Shown in pieces: positions 16,361-26,271 of a stretch of 50,627 nt of DNA. The notes beneath the pieces are model-generated. The model was not told the DNA's origin. It worked only from the letters and a program-made list of their open reading frames with translations, and searched no databases. A program made the position numbers and the translations under genes. Origin of the DNA: Robinsoniella sp. (GTDB taxonomy: Bacteria > Bacillota > Clostridia > Lachnospirales > Lachnospiraceae). The DNA lies in NCBI GenBank assembly GCA_023664735.1, contig JAMPFB010000010.1:1-50627 (forward strand), written 5' to 3'. The stretch's first letter is position 1; the number at the start of each line of letters is the position of its first letter.

Positions 16361-18094
16361 TTACCCTCTAAAACGATTCAAGCACGCAAAAACCTCCTGC
16401 CTCCTTGGTTTCGTAAGACCGCAGGGAATATAAGAGCCACAGAAAGGCTCCCATCCCTTCTTATCCAACAGCTCAAAAAGCATTTGGACGGTCTGTCTGA
16501 GCGTATGTCTACCGTCCGCCATTTCTTCTAATCCATAACGGAGCAGATATGCAAGTGCAGTAGTCTGCTCCGCATCTGTAATCTGTTCCACATAACGCAA
16601 ATCCACATTTTCCTTATCTAAAGAAAAGGAGTCCCTACCAAAAGTTTTTATTTTCATGGTTGTATTACGGCTGCTATTTCCCTGCCGCTCCCTTCCATAA
16701 TAGTCCCTGTCGCCGCTTTTTGTGCGTTTATAGGGTGGCAATATACGTACATAATCCGGCACTTGAAAACCGGGCGCTTTGGTTAACGGAGCCGTGTGTT
16801 CTTTACAAAGCTCTTTTACATGCCGGGTTATATCAACGGGACGGTAACAGTCCATCTGAATAATGTAGTCCGCAATATAGAAAAAAGCGCCTGAGCTGCC
16901 TGCCACGAGAATCGTGGAAATCCCTTCTTTTTCATAAATGTCCCTTGCACGACACAAAAATGGGGTAATAGGTTCTTTTTCACGGCTGATAACCTGCTGC
17001 ATAAACTCATCCCGCACCATGAAATTCGTAGCAGAGGTGTCCTCATCTATCAAGAACAGTCTGCTGCCTGCTTCTATATTTTCAACAACGCCTGCTGCCT
17101 GAGAAGTGCTTCCGCTGGCATCCTCCGTGGAAAAAACAGAAGTGTCCTTCTTATTTGGCAGGTCATTGATAAAAAGTGAAATATCCACATTCCGAATGGA
17201 ACGTCCATCCTCTGCTCGAAGCTTGACGGCAGTCTCATCAGTAATCACGTATTCCCGTCCATCTCCTAAAATGTGGTTATAAACTCCGTTTTGTAATGCT
17301 TCTAACAGAGTTGACTTGCCATGATAGCCTCCTCCTACAATAAGCGTAATGCCCTGTGGTATTGCCATTCCGGAAATCTCTCCTTTATGGGGCAGAACAA
17401 AGGTACGTTCCATAGTGGCAGGGGAAAGGAAGGGTATGCTGTCTTTCATGGGAAGCTGGGAGACACCGCTCTTTCTGGGAAGAATGGAACCGTTCGCAAC
17501 AAAAGCTGCCAGCCCCTCTTCCTGCAGGATGCTCCGCAGTGCCTTCTGGTCTTCTGCCAGAAAAATGGCTGCTTCTACCTTTTTTCCATCTAATCTCCGA
17601 TAAAATAAACTGCCCTCCACACATTTAGGCAGAAAATCAAATAAAATCTTTTCCAGCTCGCCTGCATTTATCGTACGTCCAAAAGCAGGAAAGCCCACGT
17701 GAAAGCGTGCTGTAATATTGGTACTGGAAATCTCACATGCGCTTCGTTCCAAAACCTCCTGTCCGCATCGGGTAATGGACAAAAGCCCGCTTTTCCCAGA
17801 GCCTTTTGCCTTAAAGTTATAATCCTCAAATCCGGCTGCAAGCTGTCTGGTAAGAAAATCCGCAAGGGCGGTTTTAGCGCAGCCCTCGCTATAGTATTCC
17901 TTGGGAAAACCGGCTGCCTTATGGCTGATTTCCACATGCAGGCTGGAAGGCGATGCAAATGGATCCCCCTGTACATGGTCAATAAACAGACTGAAGTTCG
18001 GAAATTGATAACCGCCTGCTAGAGATTTATAAGCCGGGTAGCTTTTACGGTCAATAGAGCGCAGCATCCCCCGTAAATCGTTTGATGATTTCAT
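16361..18094 (-). CDS. ABC-class P-loop ATPase (predicted, COG3044 type)
   Basis: A 577-residue protein of the stand-alone 'ATPase of the ABC class' family. The N-terminal domain (about 1-240) contains GGYQFPNFSLFIDHVQGDPFA-like family segments. Walker A is VGGGYHGKSTLL near residue 255, a signature-like SGSTSQAAG occurs near 330, Walker B is LFLIDEDTSATNFM, and the VAGSSGAFF segment follows. It has no membrane helices and no partner permease, so it is not a transporter. Homologues bind RNA in some eukaryotes; in bacteria the role is unknown. AGGAGG precedes the ATG. Palindrome E touches its 3' end. Confidence 0.85.
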   Translation of the reverse strand: MKSSNDLRGMLRSIDRKSYPAYKSLAGGYQFPNFSLFIDHVQGDPFASPSSLHVEISHKAAGFPKEYYSEGCAKTALADFLTRQLAAGFEDYNFKAKGSGKSGLLSITRCGQEVLERSACEISSTNITARFHVGFPAFGRTINAGELEKILFDFLPKCVEGSLFYRRLDGKKVEAAIFLAEDQKALRSILQEEGLAAFVANGSILPRKSGVSQLPMKDSIPFLSPATMERTFVLPHKGEISGMAIPQGITLIVGGGYHGKSTLLEALQNGVYNHILGDGREYVITDETAVKLRAEDGRSIRNVDISLFINDLPNKKDTSVFSTEDASGSTSQAAGVVENIEAGSRLFLIDEDTSATNFMVRDEFMQQVISREKEPITPFLCRARDIYEKEGISTILVAGSSGAFFYIADYIIQMDCYRPVDITRHVKELCKEHTAPLTKAPGFQVPDYVRILPPYKRTKSGDRDYYGRERQGNSSRNTTMKIKTFGRDSFSLDKENVDLRYVEQITDAEQTTALAYLLRYGLEEMADGRHTLRQTVQMLFELLDKKGWEPFCGSYIPCGLTKPRRQEVFACLNRFRG

Positions 18095-18135
18095 AATCTA
18101 TGTCCTCCTATTATAATATTCTTTTAAATACACAA

Positions 18136-18183
18136 AAACATCCAAAAGTGGACCTTGTTATCTTGGTTCATTTTTGGATGTTT
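18136..18183 (-). terminator. Intrinsic terminator downstream of the diguanylate cyclase
   Basis: On the minus strand AAACATCCAAAA pairs with TTTTGGATGTTT, which continues into TTTTGTG. It sits between the cyclase stop and the ABC ATPase start. Confidence 0.75.
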
Positions 18184-18195
18184 GTCAAGATGTTT

Positions 18196-19539
18196 TTATG
18201 ACTGTTTTTTAGCATACCAGCTTCTTTTCTCTTCATACATGCGGTCATCCGCTTCCTTTAAGAGCAAATCCATATCCTTTCTGCCGTCCATATGCCATAC
18301 GCAGCCAAGCGCCATATAGGAATGCCTTTCTTGCATTTGTCCCTTTAAGGCTTCAACTCTTTCCATTAGCTCTTTTTCTTCAATTCCTTCACATAAAACA
18401 AGGAACTCATCTCCACCTACACGAAACAGCGCATAATCTCCAAATGCTGTTTTCAGGCATTGGCTGGCGCGGATTAGCAGTTCATCCCCTTCCAGATGTC
18501 CTTTTGTATCGTTTACTTTTTTCAGTCCCATTACATCACAATACAAAATTCCAACAGCCTTTTCCTCTTTCAGCCTGTCAATATAGTCATTCATGGCATG
18601 TCTGTTTCCGATTCCTGTAAGCTGATCCTGAAAACACAGCTCTTCAAGGCGGCGGACATAATTTCTCCTTTGAAGCAGGGCAACAATAAAATGTCCCAAA
18701 ATCTGAAGGAGAGTCATAATATTCTCTAAAAATTTTTCCGGCGGATTATCCACCCCATAAAAGCCGATAATTTTCTTTTCGCTGACCAACGGGTATACTA
18801 CCAGAGATTGTATATTTTGCGGCTCTAAATATTCGTATACTGCCCTGTCACTTTCCCTGATGCTTTCCAGATTTTTGATAATGACATTCTCGCCCTTTAA
18901 AAATTTCTCATACCATAGCTTAACTACCTGAAAGGATACGTCCTGCAGATTTTCCTTTTGGGGAACTACTCCATTGGCACACCATTCATAAGTATTATCC
19001 AAAGTGCCTTTTTCGTTTTCCTCAAAAATATAAACTCTTTCACTATTTAAGGACTGCCCCAGATATTCCATCAGGGCAACAAGGGATTCTTCCGGCGTGG
19101 GAGCAGCCAGAGAAGTCCGCAAGCCCTCATTTACCATGACTTCATTTGCTTCATATCCTCTGTTCTGCTGTTCACAGGCGCTCAAATCCACTGCAAGCTC
19201 AAAACGGTATTTTTTCCCATTTTCTTCTATAATAGTATCTTTCAATGCCAGCTTCTTTTTGATTATGGGATTATAACGAATCTCTTCTGCAAAAAATCCC
19301 GGACACAGCTTCTTATTGTTACAGATGGTACAAGGCATGGAACTGCCCATAAGGACTTCAAAGCATTTTTTCCCTTGCACTTCTTCCATTGATTCGACTC
19401 CATATACCTTGCGGGCAAAACGATTCATATACGCTAACTCATAACTGTCTATGTCTACCACATATACGATTTCTTGCAGTTCGTCATAAATCTCCCAGAC
19501 ATTTGGCGCCGTCTGCTCCAAACATTCCAATTTTTTCAT
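18196..19539 (-). CDS. Diguanylate cyclase with PAS and GAF sensor domains
   Basis: A 447-residue signalling protein. Residues 10-120 form a PAS-like domain with a cysteine group (CTICNNKKLC) after the second strand. About 135-290 look like a GAF domain (SERVYIFEENEKG, IGFYGVDNP). The rest is a GGDEF domain with the intact active-site motif RVGGDEF (375-379) and the preceding GIGNRHAMNDYI and KVNDTKGHLEGDELL segments. No RxxD product-inhibition site is visible at the usual place. It should make cyclic di-GMP in the cytoplasm; there are no membrane segments. It follows a chemoreceptor gene by 40 bp on the same strand, so the two may share a transcript and regulate motility together with the flagellar genes at the window end. 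Confidence 0.92.
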   Translation of the reverse strand: MKKLECLEQTAPNVWEIYDELQEIVYVVDIDSYELAYMNRFARKVYGVESMEEVQGKKCFEVLMGSSMPCTICNNKKLCPGFFAEEIRYNPIIKKKLALKDTIIEENGKKYRFELAVDLSACEQQNRGYEANEVMVNEGLRTSLAAPTPEESLVALMEYLGQSLNSERVYIFEENEKGTLDNTYEWCANGVVPQKENLQDVSFQVVKLWYEKFLKGENVIIKNLESIRESDRAVYEYLEPQNIQSLVVYPLVSEKKIIGFYGVDNPPEKFLENIMTLLQILGHFIVALLQRRNYVRRLEELCFQDQLTGIGNRHAMNDYIDRLKEEKAVGILYCDVMGLKKVNDTKGHLEGDELLIRASQCLKTAFGDYALFRVGGDEFLVLCEGIEEKELMERVEALKGQMQERHSYMALGCVWHMDGRKDMDLLLKEADDRMYEEKRSWYAKKQS

Positions 19540-19579
19540 AAAAACACTCCTGAATGATTCTTATGTAATCGTAAAATCT

Positions 19580-21580
19580 TTACACCTTAAAGGATGACAC
19601 TGTCTGATTCAAAATCTCACTTAACCTAAACAGCTCTTCCATTTGGGCAAGGACTGCTTTGGAATTTTCATTGGAATTTTCCGCCGATTGTTTCATTTCC
19701 TCCATATAATCTGCAATTTCTCCGGCAAGCTGCGCAATCATCACTATAGACTCATTGATTCCACCTATGCTCGCATTCATCTCTTCCGAAGCAGTTCCTA
19801 AATCACCTGAAATATTTGTGTAGAATACTGCATCCTCCTCATACATTCCTGCAAGCTCTGTCATTCCCTTATAATCTTCCATAACTCTTCCGTTCATGAA
19901 CTCTAAAAGCTTTTGTGAGCTTTCTGATAAAAAAGATACGTTCTGCACAACGTCTTCCGTTACCCGCCGGATTTCATCTACCGCCTCTTTGGAATGATCT
20001 GCTAACTGCCGGATTTCATCTGCAACAACTGCAAAGCCCTTTCCTGCTTCCCCTGCTCTTGCAGCTTCTATGCTGGCATTCAGCGCTAGCAGGTTTGTCT
20101 GGGAGCTGATAGAAAGAATTTCCTCCGTTAAGGTGTCTATTTCTCTTACCCGCTGGCTGTCCGCAATTGCCTTTTCCAGTTCTTCCTTTGTTTTCTGGTA
20201 AAGCGTAACCGCTTCCCTGCTGGAGTTTTCTGAATTTTTATGCTGCTTTCCGGCACGTTCCATAATATTGCCGGACTGTTTTGCTGCCTCTCCTGCCTTT
20301 TTTGACACATTTTCTACAGCAATGCTCAGTTTTTGTCCTGTGGATTTAATTATTTCCGCCAGTTCTTTTGCCTCCGTTGTCTGTTCCAATACTTGAACCG
20401 TTGAATGGGCAATTTCGGAAATATCCTGTGACAATACCGTCATTTTAGAAGAGGTTCCCTCTGCAATAGTTGAAATGCTTCCTGCCTCCTGCTTTGTATT
20501 TAAAATAATTCCTCTAATCTGCTGCTTTACTTCTACGGTTGCCGTCTTAATCTGCTCTGTTTCATCTTTATATTCCTTTGGAATGGCTTTTTCACTGACT
20601 ACATTTTCCGAAAAGTCACCGGAAGCAAACTGCTTCAGCATCTGTATAGGCGCCAGTGTCCTGCCAATCAGCCCTGCCATGATAATTGTCACAAGCGCAA
20701 TAATAACAAGTGCGATAATTACCGCTACCACAATCATGGCAATCAAAGAGCTGTTTACATTTGCAGTCGGTACTACGACTCCTATGTGCCAATTGCTGCC
20801 TGCAATTCCTGCAGCCGCAAAATAACATTCATTTCCATCATAATCCGCAAGCTTTACCACACGTTCATCTTGTCCGTTAATCAAGCCATCCAGCCCCGGC
20901 ATAATGTCCGTAACAGCAACCGCTTCATCCTCGGAGGGTTCGTATTCCTTATTTTTATGGGCAACATATTTACCGCTGCTATCTACTAAAAAGCCATATA
21001 CACCTTCTGCAAAATCAATGCTTTTTGTCAAGTCCGTTACCGTCCCCAGTGTTACATCCAAACCAATTACCGCTACCAAATCTCCATTTATGTAAACTGG
21101 TGATGCAATGGTAGCACACATCTGATTGGTAAGTACATCCCAATATGGGTCAGTTACAATTGTACTCCCCTCTTCAGCCGCCTGCTGGTACCAGCCTCTT
21201 TGTACCGGATCATAGCCCTCCGGTATTTCCGCTTCCCGGTTAGACTGTATGAACTTGCTGTCCTTTGTCCCGCAGTAGAGGTTCAAAAGCTCCTCCCTGC
21301 CTGCCGCATAGGTGTCCATTACAGACTGAATGAAATCTTCATCCGCATTCCCGGCTGCTTCTATACAGTTTGCCGCTCCTTTTGCGAGCATTTTTTCATT
21401 CTCAATCCATGTATTGATTTCTTCTGCATATTTGTCTGCATAAATCTGCAATGCCTCTGTCTGATCCTTAATCAGACGTTTACCTGCTACGATTACGATA
21501 CCTACTGTGGTAAGCAAAATACTGATAACAACCATGCAAATCACGCTTATGGTCAGTTTCCCCTTTATGGTTCTTCTCAT
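19580..21580 (-). CDS. Methyl-accepting chemotaxis protein (dCache sensor)
   Basis: A 666-residue chemoreceptor. An N-terminal membrane helix (about 8-30) is followed by an extracellular double Cache sensor (about 35-275, with QRGWYQQA and DPYWD segments), a second helix (about 280-305), a HAMP region, and a long cytoplasmic coiled coil. The signalling tip is intact: [20 protein letters not shown], then [16 protein letters not shown]. dCache domains of this type often bind amino acids, but the ligand cannot be read from the sequence. The C-terminus lacks a CheR-docking pentapeptide. GAGGCG precedes the ATG. It is probably cotranscribed with the diguanylate cyclase. Confidence 0.94.
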   Translation of the reverse strand: MRRTIKGKLTISVICMVVISILLTTVGIVIVAGKRLIKDQTEALQIYADKYAEEINTWIENEKMLAKGAANCIEAAGNADEDFIQSVMDTYAAGREELLNLYCGTKDSKFIQSNREAEIPEGYDPVQRGWYQQAAEEGSTIVTDPYWDVLTNQMCATIASPVYINGDLVAVIGLDVTLGTVTDLTKSIDFAEGVYGFLVDSSGKYVAHKNKEYEPSEDEAVAVTDIMPGLDGLINGQDERVVKLADYDGNECYFAAAGIAGSNWHIGVVVPTANVNSSLIAMIVVAVIIALVIIALVTIIMAGLIGRTLAPIQMLKQFASGDFSENVVSEKAIPKEYKDETEQIKTATVEVKQQIRGIILNTKQEAGSISTIAEGTSSKMTVLSQDISEIAHSTVQVLEQTTEAKELAEIIKSTGQKLSIAVENVSKKAGEAAKQSGNIMERAGKQHKNSENSSREAVTLYQKTKEELEKAIADSQRVREIDTLTEEILSISSQTNLLALNASIEAARAGEAGKGFAVVADEIRQLADHSKEAVDEIRRVTEDVVQNVSFLSESSQKLLEFMNGRVMEDYKGMTELAGMYEEDAVFYTNISGDLGTASEEMNASIGGINESIVMIAQLAGEIADYMEEMKQSAENSNENSKAVLAQMEELFRLSEILNQTVSSFKV

Positions 21581-21789
21581 AATTTTACGCCTCGCTTTTT
21601 TGTATTTTGATATGCTCTGTTGCTTTTCTGTTGTTCAGCTTAGCAAAAAAAGAGGGGTTTGTGGAAGTTTTAGAATAAATTACAGTTTTTTCGGTATAAT
21701 TTGCAGAGTAGAAAAAATTATTGGTACATGATACAATGAAGGCCGAATATGCAAACCTTGGATGGGATATACTGATTGGAGGAATAGAA

Positions 21790-22848
21790 GTGGCAGATAG
21801 AGAGGTCGGCTTTGTTGTGGATGATGAATACAAGGCATGGATAGAAACGATAAAGAACAAAATAAAACATAGTCAAATAAAAGCTGCTGCCAAAGTGAAT
21901 TATGAGCTGCTTGATTTGTATTGGGATATTGGCAGGGATATTGTTGCAAAACAGAAGCATGCTAAATGGGGCGATGCATTTCTTACAACAATGAGCAGGG
22001 ATTTGAAGAAAACTTTTCCCAGTATGTCAGGTTTTTCCGTACAAAATTTGAAAAGCATACGTTATTGGTACAAATTTTACACCTCCGATGAAAATGGCTT
22101 ACAGGCTGTAAGCCAAATAGAATTGATTGAAAAAATGGTAAAAGGAATTCCTTGGGGACATAATCAGAGGATTATGTATAAATGTAAAAATATCGAAGAA
22201 GCCTTGTTCTATGTACAGAAAACAATGGATAACGGATGGAGCCGAACTGTCTTGGAGCATCAGATTGATAGTGGCTTATATGACAGGCAGGGAAAAGCTG
22301 TTACTAATTTTCAGTTAAAGTTACCAAAACCGCAGTCTGATTTGGCGGAACAGACATTGAAAAATCCATATAATTTTGATTTTTTGACATTGCGTGAAGA
22401 ATATAATGAAAAAGAATTAGAAAATGCTCTCATTCATCAGATTACACAGTTCTTGTTGGAATTGGGCACAGGATTTTCATATTTGGGCAGGCAGGTACAT
22501 TTGCATGTTGGCGAAAGTGATTTTTATATGGACTTACTTTTTTATCATGTCCGTCTTCATTGCTATGTTGTCGTGGAATTGAAAACGGAGAAATTCAAGC
22601 CAGAATTTGCAGGTAAATTAAACTTTTATGTAACTGCCGTTAATAAACAGATGAAAACGGAACAAGACAATCCAACAATAGGTATACTTATTTGCAAAGA
22701 TAAAGATGATGTTGTTGCGGAATATGCCCTTGATGATATTTCACAACCACTCGGAATTACAGAATATGAACTGACAAAGGTGCTTCGTGAGAAATTTAAG
22801 AGCAGTTTGCCTACAGTTGAAGAGATAGAAAGCGAGTTGTCTGAATAA
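21790..22848 (+). CDS. YhcG/DUF1016 family PD-(D/E)XK nuclease
   Basis: A 352-residue protein from a GTG start with GGAGGA eight bases upstream. The N-terminal domain (YEL LDLYWDIGRDIV, then WGDAFLTTMSRDL) is the YhcG_N helical region. The C-terminal domain carries a PD-(D/E)XK core: Asp in DFYMDLLFYH and the E-x-K in VVVELKTEKF. This family is found beside restriction-modification and other defence genes and is predicted to cut DNA or RNA. Here it has no visible hsd or methylase partner. It starts the AT-rich accessory patch and is divergent from the chemoreceptor. A longer reading upstream (ATG at 21736) lacks a ribosome site. Confidence 0.88.
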   Translation: MADREVGFVVDDEYKAWIETIKNKIKHSQIKAAAKVNYELLDLYWDIGRDIVAKQKHAKWGDAFLTTMSRDLKKTFPSMSGFSVQNLKSIRYWYKFYTSDENGLQAVSQIELIEKMVKGIPWGHNQRIMYKCKNIEEALFYVQKTMDNGWSRTVLEHQIDSGLYDRQGKAVTNFQLKLPKPQSDLAEQTLKNPYNFDFLTLREEYNEKELENALIHQITQFLLELGTGFSYLGRQVHLHVGESDFYMDLLFYHVRLHCYVVVELKTEKFKPEFAGKLNFYVTAVNKQMKTEQDNPTIGILICKDKDDVVAEYALDDISQPLGITEYELTKVLREKFKSSLPTVEEIESELSE

Positions 22849-22953
22849 ATTGGCTTACAGATTGCAATCCAATTGGAATAGTTTCATTATGCGAATGGTT
22901 ATGAAATACCCTTTTTCTTTTTACCTTTTCTGTCCGGCATTCTATGCCGGCAT

Positions 22954-23000
22954 AAAAAACCACCTATCAATATGATATCATATCAATGATAGGCGGCTTT
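22954..23000. terminator. Bidirectional terminator between convergent genes
   Basis: CCACCTATCAATATGATATC pairs with the following half ending GATAGGCGG; A-tracts precede and T-tracts follow on both strands. It separates the YhcG nuclease (plus) from the ferritin-like protein (minus). A second small hairpin (CCGGCAT/ATGCCGG) lies at 22935-22951. Confidence 0.85.
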
Positions 23001-23011
23001 TGTTTCTATAC

Positions 23012-23446
23012 CTATAAAAAGCAACGGATATCAACTACAAGCTTTTTTTCGAGGTTTATCAACCGTTTTGTAATATCCTTGGCTTTTTCTTCAGCGGCTT
23101 TATATTGATTCAAATATTTATTAAGAGACTTTACTCCCATATTGCAGCCATCTGTCATTAAATCAGCAATAGTTTCATCCGATTCATTCATAACCAGTTT
23201 CACGTTTGTTTTCATCCATGACATGCTCTTTGCCATAGGATTCGGCTCTTTTCCGTCGTCATGGTATTTATCTAATAGAATCTGTATTTCATCTTTCAGT
23301 TTATCATGTTTGTCTTTGCAATCCGCAAGGCACTTTTGAAGCTTCTCGTCGTGTACATAATCCAGAACATCATCAATTGATGCAACACCCATTTTAATGC
23401 CGGCATCACATTCCCGCAGCAGCTTTATTGTATCTGATTCAATCAT
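23012..23446 (-). CDS. Four-helix, ferritin-like (DUF2383-type) protein, unknown role
   Basis: A 144-residue all-helical protein. It begins MIESDTIKLLRECDAGIKMG, a pattern seen in ferritin-like DUF2383 proteins, and contains helices with HDKLKDEIQILLDKYH and KSMSWMKTNVKLVM. The KSLNKYLNQYKAAEEKAKDI helix completes the bundle. Metal ligands cannot be assigned firmly, because ferritin-type E-x-x-H pairs are not clear. Members are often found near stress genes. It has a normal terminator and its own short upstream region; the gene before it is a decayed fragment. Confidence 0.6.
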   Translation of the reverse strand: MIESDTIKLLRECDAGIKMGVASIDDVLDYVHDEKLQKCLADCKDKHDKLKDEIQILLDKYHDDGKEPNPMAKSMSWMKTNVKLVMNESDETIADLMTDGCNMGVKSLNKYLNQYKAAEEKAKDITKRLINLEKKLVVDIRCFL

Positions 23447-23507
23447 TGATTCTTTTCAACTCCTTTTATTTTGTAGCTTAGGATAATTATTCCCGTTTTG
23501 GGAAACA

Positions 23508-23654
23508 TTATTCTGCGGTTATGTGCTTTTCAAATGATTGCCGTTTCTTTAGTAATAGTCCTGACTGATTTATGATTTCTCTTGGTAGCGCCAATTCACC
23601 TTTTGGAACAAACATTGCCTCATAGAGAAAATTTTTCAGTACTCCATAACTTAT
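23508..23654 (-). pseudogene. Remnant of a GNAT-type acetyltransferase N-terminus
   Basis: One minus-strand frame reads YGVLKNFLYEAMFVPKGELA, then LPREIINQSGLLL, and stops soon after. This matches the start of a common clostridial GNAT family by recollection. It has no start codon in frame and no acetyl-CoA loop. It is treated as a fragment; it could also be noise. Confidence 0.4.
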
Positions 23655-23674
23655 AATTTACTATTTCTTTATTG

Positions 23675-24556
23675 TCATATCCGGACATTCTTTGGGGTAA
23701 TTTCATTCCACAAGGTAAAGCCTAAAATAAAAATGCCACCGATTACCTGCATGGCAGTCATGCTTTCTCCCAAAATCAAAACAGATACAAGAACAGCCAC
23801 AAGCGGGTCGATATAACTCAATATGGCTGCTTTCTGCCCCGGTAGTTCCTTGAGCGAGGAGAAATACAGACAATAAGTCACTCCGGTATGTACCAATCCC
23901 ACAATCAACAAACAGACCCAGCCCTTACTGTTGAGACTAGAAAGTGTGATTCCACTTGTAAGCCCCACATAAGGAATCAAAACAAGAATTGCTGCAATAA
24001 ACTGCAAAAATGTCCTATGGATACCTGCCACCTTCTTTATAAATTTGTTGAGCAAAATAACTGTCGCATACAGACAGGCCGCACCTAAACCAAACAGGAT
24101 ACCCAGCAAGTGATTGTTCTGGGCTGACAAGTCTCCTATTCCTGTAATCAATACAATGCCCAGCGTGGACATGGAAAAGCAGAGCCACTGCTTTGCTGTC
24201 ATCTTTTCCTTAAATAGAATGGGGCAGGCTGCTGTCACGATAACCGGTGCAAAGTAATAGCTGAGGGTCGCCACAGAAACCGTTGTATACTTATACGCCT
24301 CAAAGAGCAATATCCAGTTAAAGCCCATCGCCACACCTGACAACAAAAGAAGCGGAATTTCTTTTTTCATATCATGAAAGGGAATTTTTTGTTTTGTAAG
24401 AAACAGAAAGGCAGCAATCAGCAATGCAGCAAGAATTGCCCGGTATAAAGCGAGCTCACCGGAAGATACGGAAATATTTCTTACAAACAGGCCAAGCGTG
24501 CCAAATACTGTCATGGAAATAATGAGCATTGCCTTTGGGTTTTTTAGATGTTTCAT
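23675..24556 (-). CDS. EamA/DMT-family transporter
   Basis: A 293-residue integral membrane protein with ten hydrophobic segments in two repeats of five, the standard DMT layout. The first repeat starts at residue 10 (MLIISMTVFGTLGLFVRNIS) and the second near 150 (LLGILFGLGAACLYATVILL). ILGESMTAMQVIGGIFIL near the C-terminus is the conserved end of the second EamA unit. Members export or import small metabolites such as amino acids; the substrate is not predictable. AAAGGA lies before the ATG. It sits among gene fragments in the accessory patch, so it may have been acquired with them. Confidence 0.88.
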   Translation of the reverse strand: MKHLKNPKAMLIISMTVFGTLGLFVRNISVSSGELALYRAILAALLIAAFLFLTKQKIPFHDMKKEIPLLLLSGVAMGFNWILLFEAYKYTTVSVATLSYYFAPVIVTAACPILFKEKMTAKQWLCFSMSTLGIVLITGIGDLSAQNNHLLGILFGLGAACLYATVILLNKFIKKVAGIHRTFLQFIAAILVLIPYVGLTSGITLSSLNSKGWVCLLIVGLVHTGVTYCLYFSSLKELPGQKAAILSYIDPLVAVLVSVLILGESMTAMQVIGGIFILGFTLWNEITPKNVRI

Positions 24557-24663
24557 ATGTTATCGTCCTTTGAAATATAATTGATTGTTTCTGTAATTTG
24601 TTATATAAATTCACATTGAAGCAGTATTTGGGGTGCCTGATACAATACTCGATAGTCTGCCTC

Positions 24664-24843
24664 CTATTCGTCAGATGTTGTACTAAGTGCAATTTCTAAT
24701 AATTCAGCCGCAACCTGATGATTTTTGATACGCATTAAATTATCCCAGATATCCACCTTTCCAAGCAAATTCATGCCTCCATGCCATACTAATTCATCTC
24801 CTTTTGATATTTCATGTTTATCGTTGCTATTTTGGTATGCTCT
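24664..24843 (-). pseudogene. C-terminal remnant of a phospholipase D-like nuclease or helicase
   Basis: A 59-codon open stretch with no start codon reads GDELVWHGGMNLLGKVDIWD, then NLMRIKNHQVAAELLEIAL, and a stop. The W-x-G-x-MN-L and DNLMR-x(6)-AAELLE pattern is what I recall from the C-terminal end of PLD-like nucleases fused to helicases. The frame is interrupted upstream by a stop. The 110 bp further downstream (24557-24663) hold no gene that I can support. Confidence 0.45.
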
Positions 24844-24857
24844 TTAGTAGCCCTAAC

Positions 24858-25148
24858 TTATATAAAAAATGAATATCTTGATACGGCAAAGCAAATTGCT
24901 TCAAGTTCTTCATTCTTTTTTAATCTGTCATATAAGATAACTTCTTTATTAGTAACAAGTTTTCTTTTTTTTAATAAAATCGTCCACGACACCTGATTTT
25001 TTATATAATCCATTTTTACTTCCGGAAAGAATGACCTATAAAAATACTGCTCATCTCTACTGTGCCACAAGAAAAAATATAGATTTCTACTATCCATATT
25101 GTTCCGCATCAGATAATCTGCACCAATCAAAAAATAGGCATTTGGCAT
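24858..25148 (-). CDS. Hypothetical protein (96 aa)
   Basis: An open frame of 96 residues starting MPNAYFLIGADYLMRNN, with AAGG upstream. The protein is rich in aromatic residues (LYFFLWHSRDEQYFYRSFFP) in the first half and in Lys in the second. I do not recognise a family. It lies in an AT-rich stretch with decayed genes, and may itself be a fragment. The frame has no relation to the Fic gene downstream. Confidence 0.4.
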   Translation of the reverse strand: MPNAYFLIGADYLMRNNMDSRNLYFFLWHSRDEQYFYRSFFPEVKMDYIKNQVSWTILLKKRKLVTNKEVILYDRLKKNEELEAICFAVSRYSFFI

Positions 25149-25206
25149 TTACCTTGTCCCTTAATTATCCGTATATTTTAAGAAAAATCCGAAACCTTTA
25201 AGGAAA

Positions 25207-26253
25207 TTATTTAATTCTGTAATAGCACGTTTTTTTTCCAGAGCCTTCACGTTTCAATTCACCTTCTGCAACTAATTTACGCAGAGAGCCTTCTATTGAG
25301 CTTATGCTAAGTGATGGGCAAAGTTCTCGGATATCCTGCTTTGTGAATCGACCGATTTTATTTAAAGTTGCACGTCTTACCGTTTCAAGCGCAGGCAGCT
25401 TGGTTTCTACAAGTGCAAAGCGTTCTTCAAAATCCTTATATGCTGCAAGAACAGTACCAAGTAAGTACTTGATAAATGGTACTACGTCCTCTGCTCCTTC
25501 ATGCCAGCCATTCTGTGCCTGTCTGAGTGCATCATAATAGAGGTCTTTATTCTTCGCAATTTTTGCTTCAAGCGAAATATATTTACCAACATAAAATCCA
25601 TTTCTGTATAATAAAAGTGTTGTAAGTAAACGGCTCATTCGTCCGTTGCCGTCATTAAATGGATGAATGCAAAGAAAATCGTGAATAAAAACAGGAATTG
25701 CAATAAGTGGTTCAATCTCCATGTTTCCAATAACACAGTTATATTCTTCACAGATTCTGTCTAATGCTTCGGGTGTATCATAAGGTGCAAGCGGTGTAAA
25801 CAGGGTTTCCACATGACCATCCGGATATGTGGCACTAACATAATTCTGTACACTCTTGGTTCTGCCTGCCATAGGATTGTTCATGTGGCTATATAATATT
25901 TTATGCAGTTGCAAGATATAGTTTTGTGTAATTGGAATAATATCAAAACTCTCATGTATGATGTTTAGAACATCACGATAACCTGCAATTTCCTGTTCAT
26001 CACGGTTTTTCGGTGTTGTCTTTTCTTCTACAAGCTGTTTGATACGAGTGCTTGTTGCAACAATACCTTCTATTGCATTGGATGCCTCTGTACTTTGCAC
26101 CTTTGCGATTTCAACTAGTTTTTCTAGTTCTTCAGGACGCTGTTTTAAATACACTTCCTGTTTGCCCGACTCTTTATAAATCGCAGCAATCAAAGCAAGG
26201 ACGTCCGAATCCCATTTTTGATTTTTGATTGCAGAGTAGTTAAAAGTTCTCAT
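25207..26253 (-). CDS. Fic-domain protein with C-terminal winged helix
   Basis: A 348-residue Fic protein. The catalytic loop HPFNDGNGR (197-205) is complete. An inhibitory helix motif lies before the domain (S58-x3-E62-G in EASNAIEG), so this is a class II Fic protein that should be held off until the helix moves. The last 60 residues form a winged helix (IGRFTKQDIRELCPSLSIS, GSLRKLVAEGEL). Fic proteins move AMP from ATP to hydroxyl groups of target proteins. Upstream, four copies of TTCCCTTAA surround the promoter, which points to control by its own winged helix or by another regulator. It lacks a separate antitoxin gene. Confidence 0.92.
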   Translation of the reverse strand: MRTFNYSAIKNQKWDSDVLALIAAIYKESGKQEVYLKQRPEELEKLVEIAKVQSTEASNAIEGIVATSTRIKQLVEEKTTPKNRDEQEIAGYRDVLNIIHESFDIIPITQNYILQLHKILYSHMNNPMAGRTKSVQNYVSATYPDGHVETLFTPLAPYDTPEALDRICEEYNCVIGNMEIEPLIAIPVFIHDFLCIHPFNDGNGRMSRLLTTLLLYRNGFYVGKYISLEAKIAKNKDLYYDALRQAQNGWHEGAEDVVPFIKYLLGTVLAAYKDFEERFALVETKLPALETVRRATLNKIGRFTKQDIRELCPSLSISSIEGSLRKLVAEGELKREGSGKKTCYYRIK

Positions 26254-26271
26254 TACCTTACCTCCGAATGC

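Noticed and set aside
21200..21610. 136-codon plus-strand frame opposite the chemoreceptor
   Set aside because: Antisense shadow; coding evidence is all on the minus strand.
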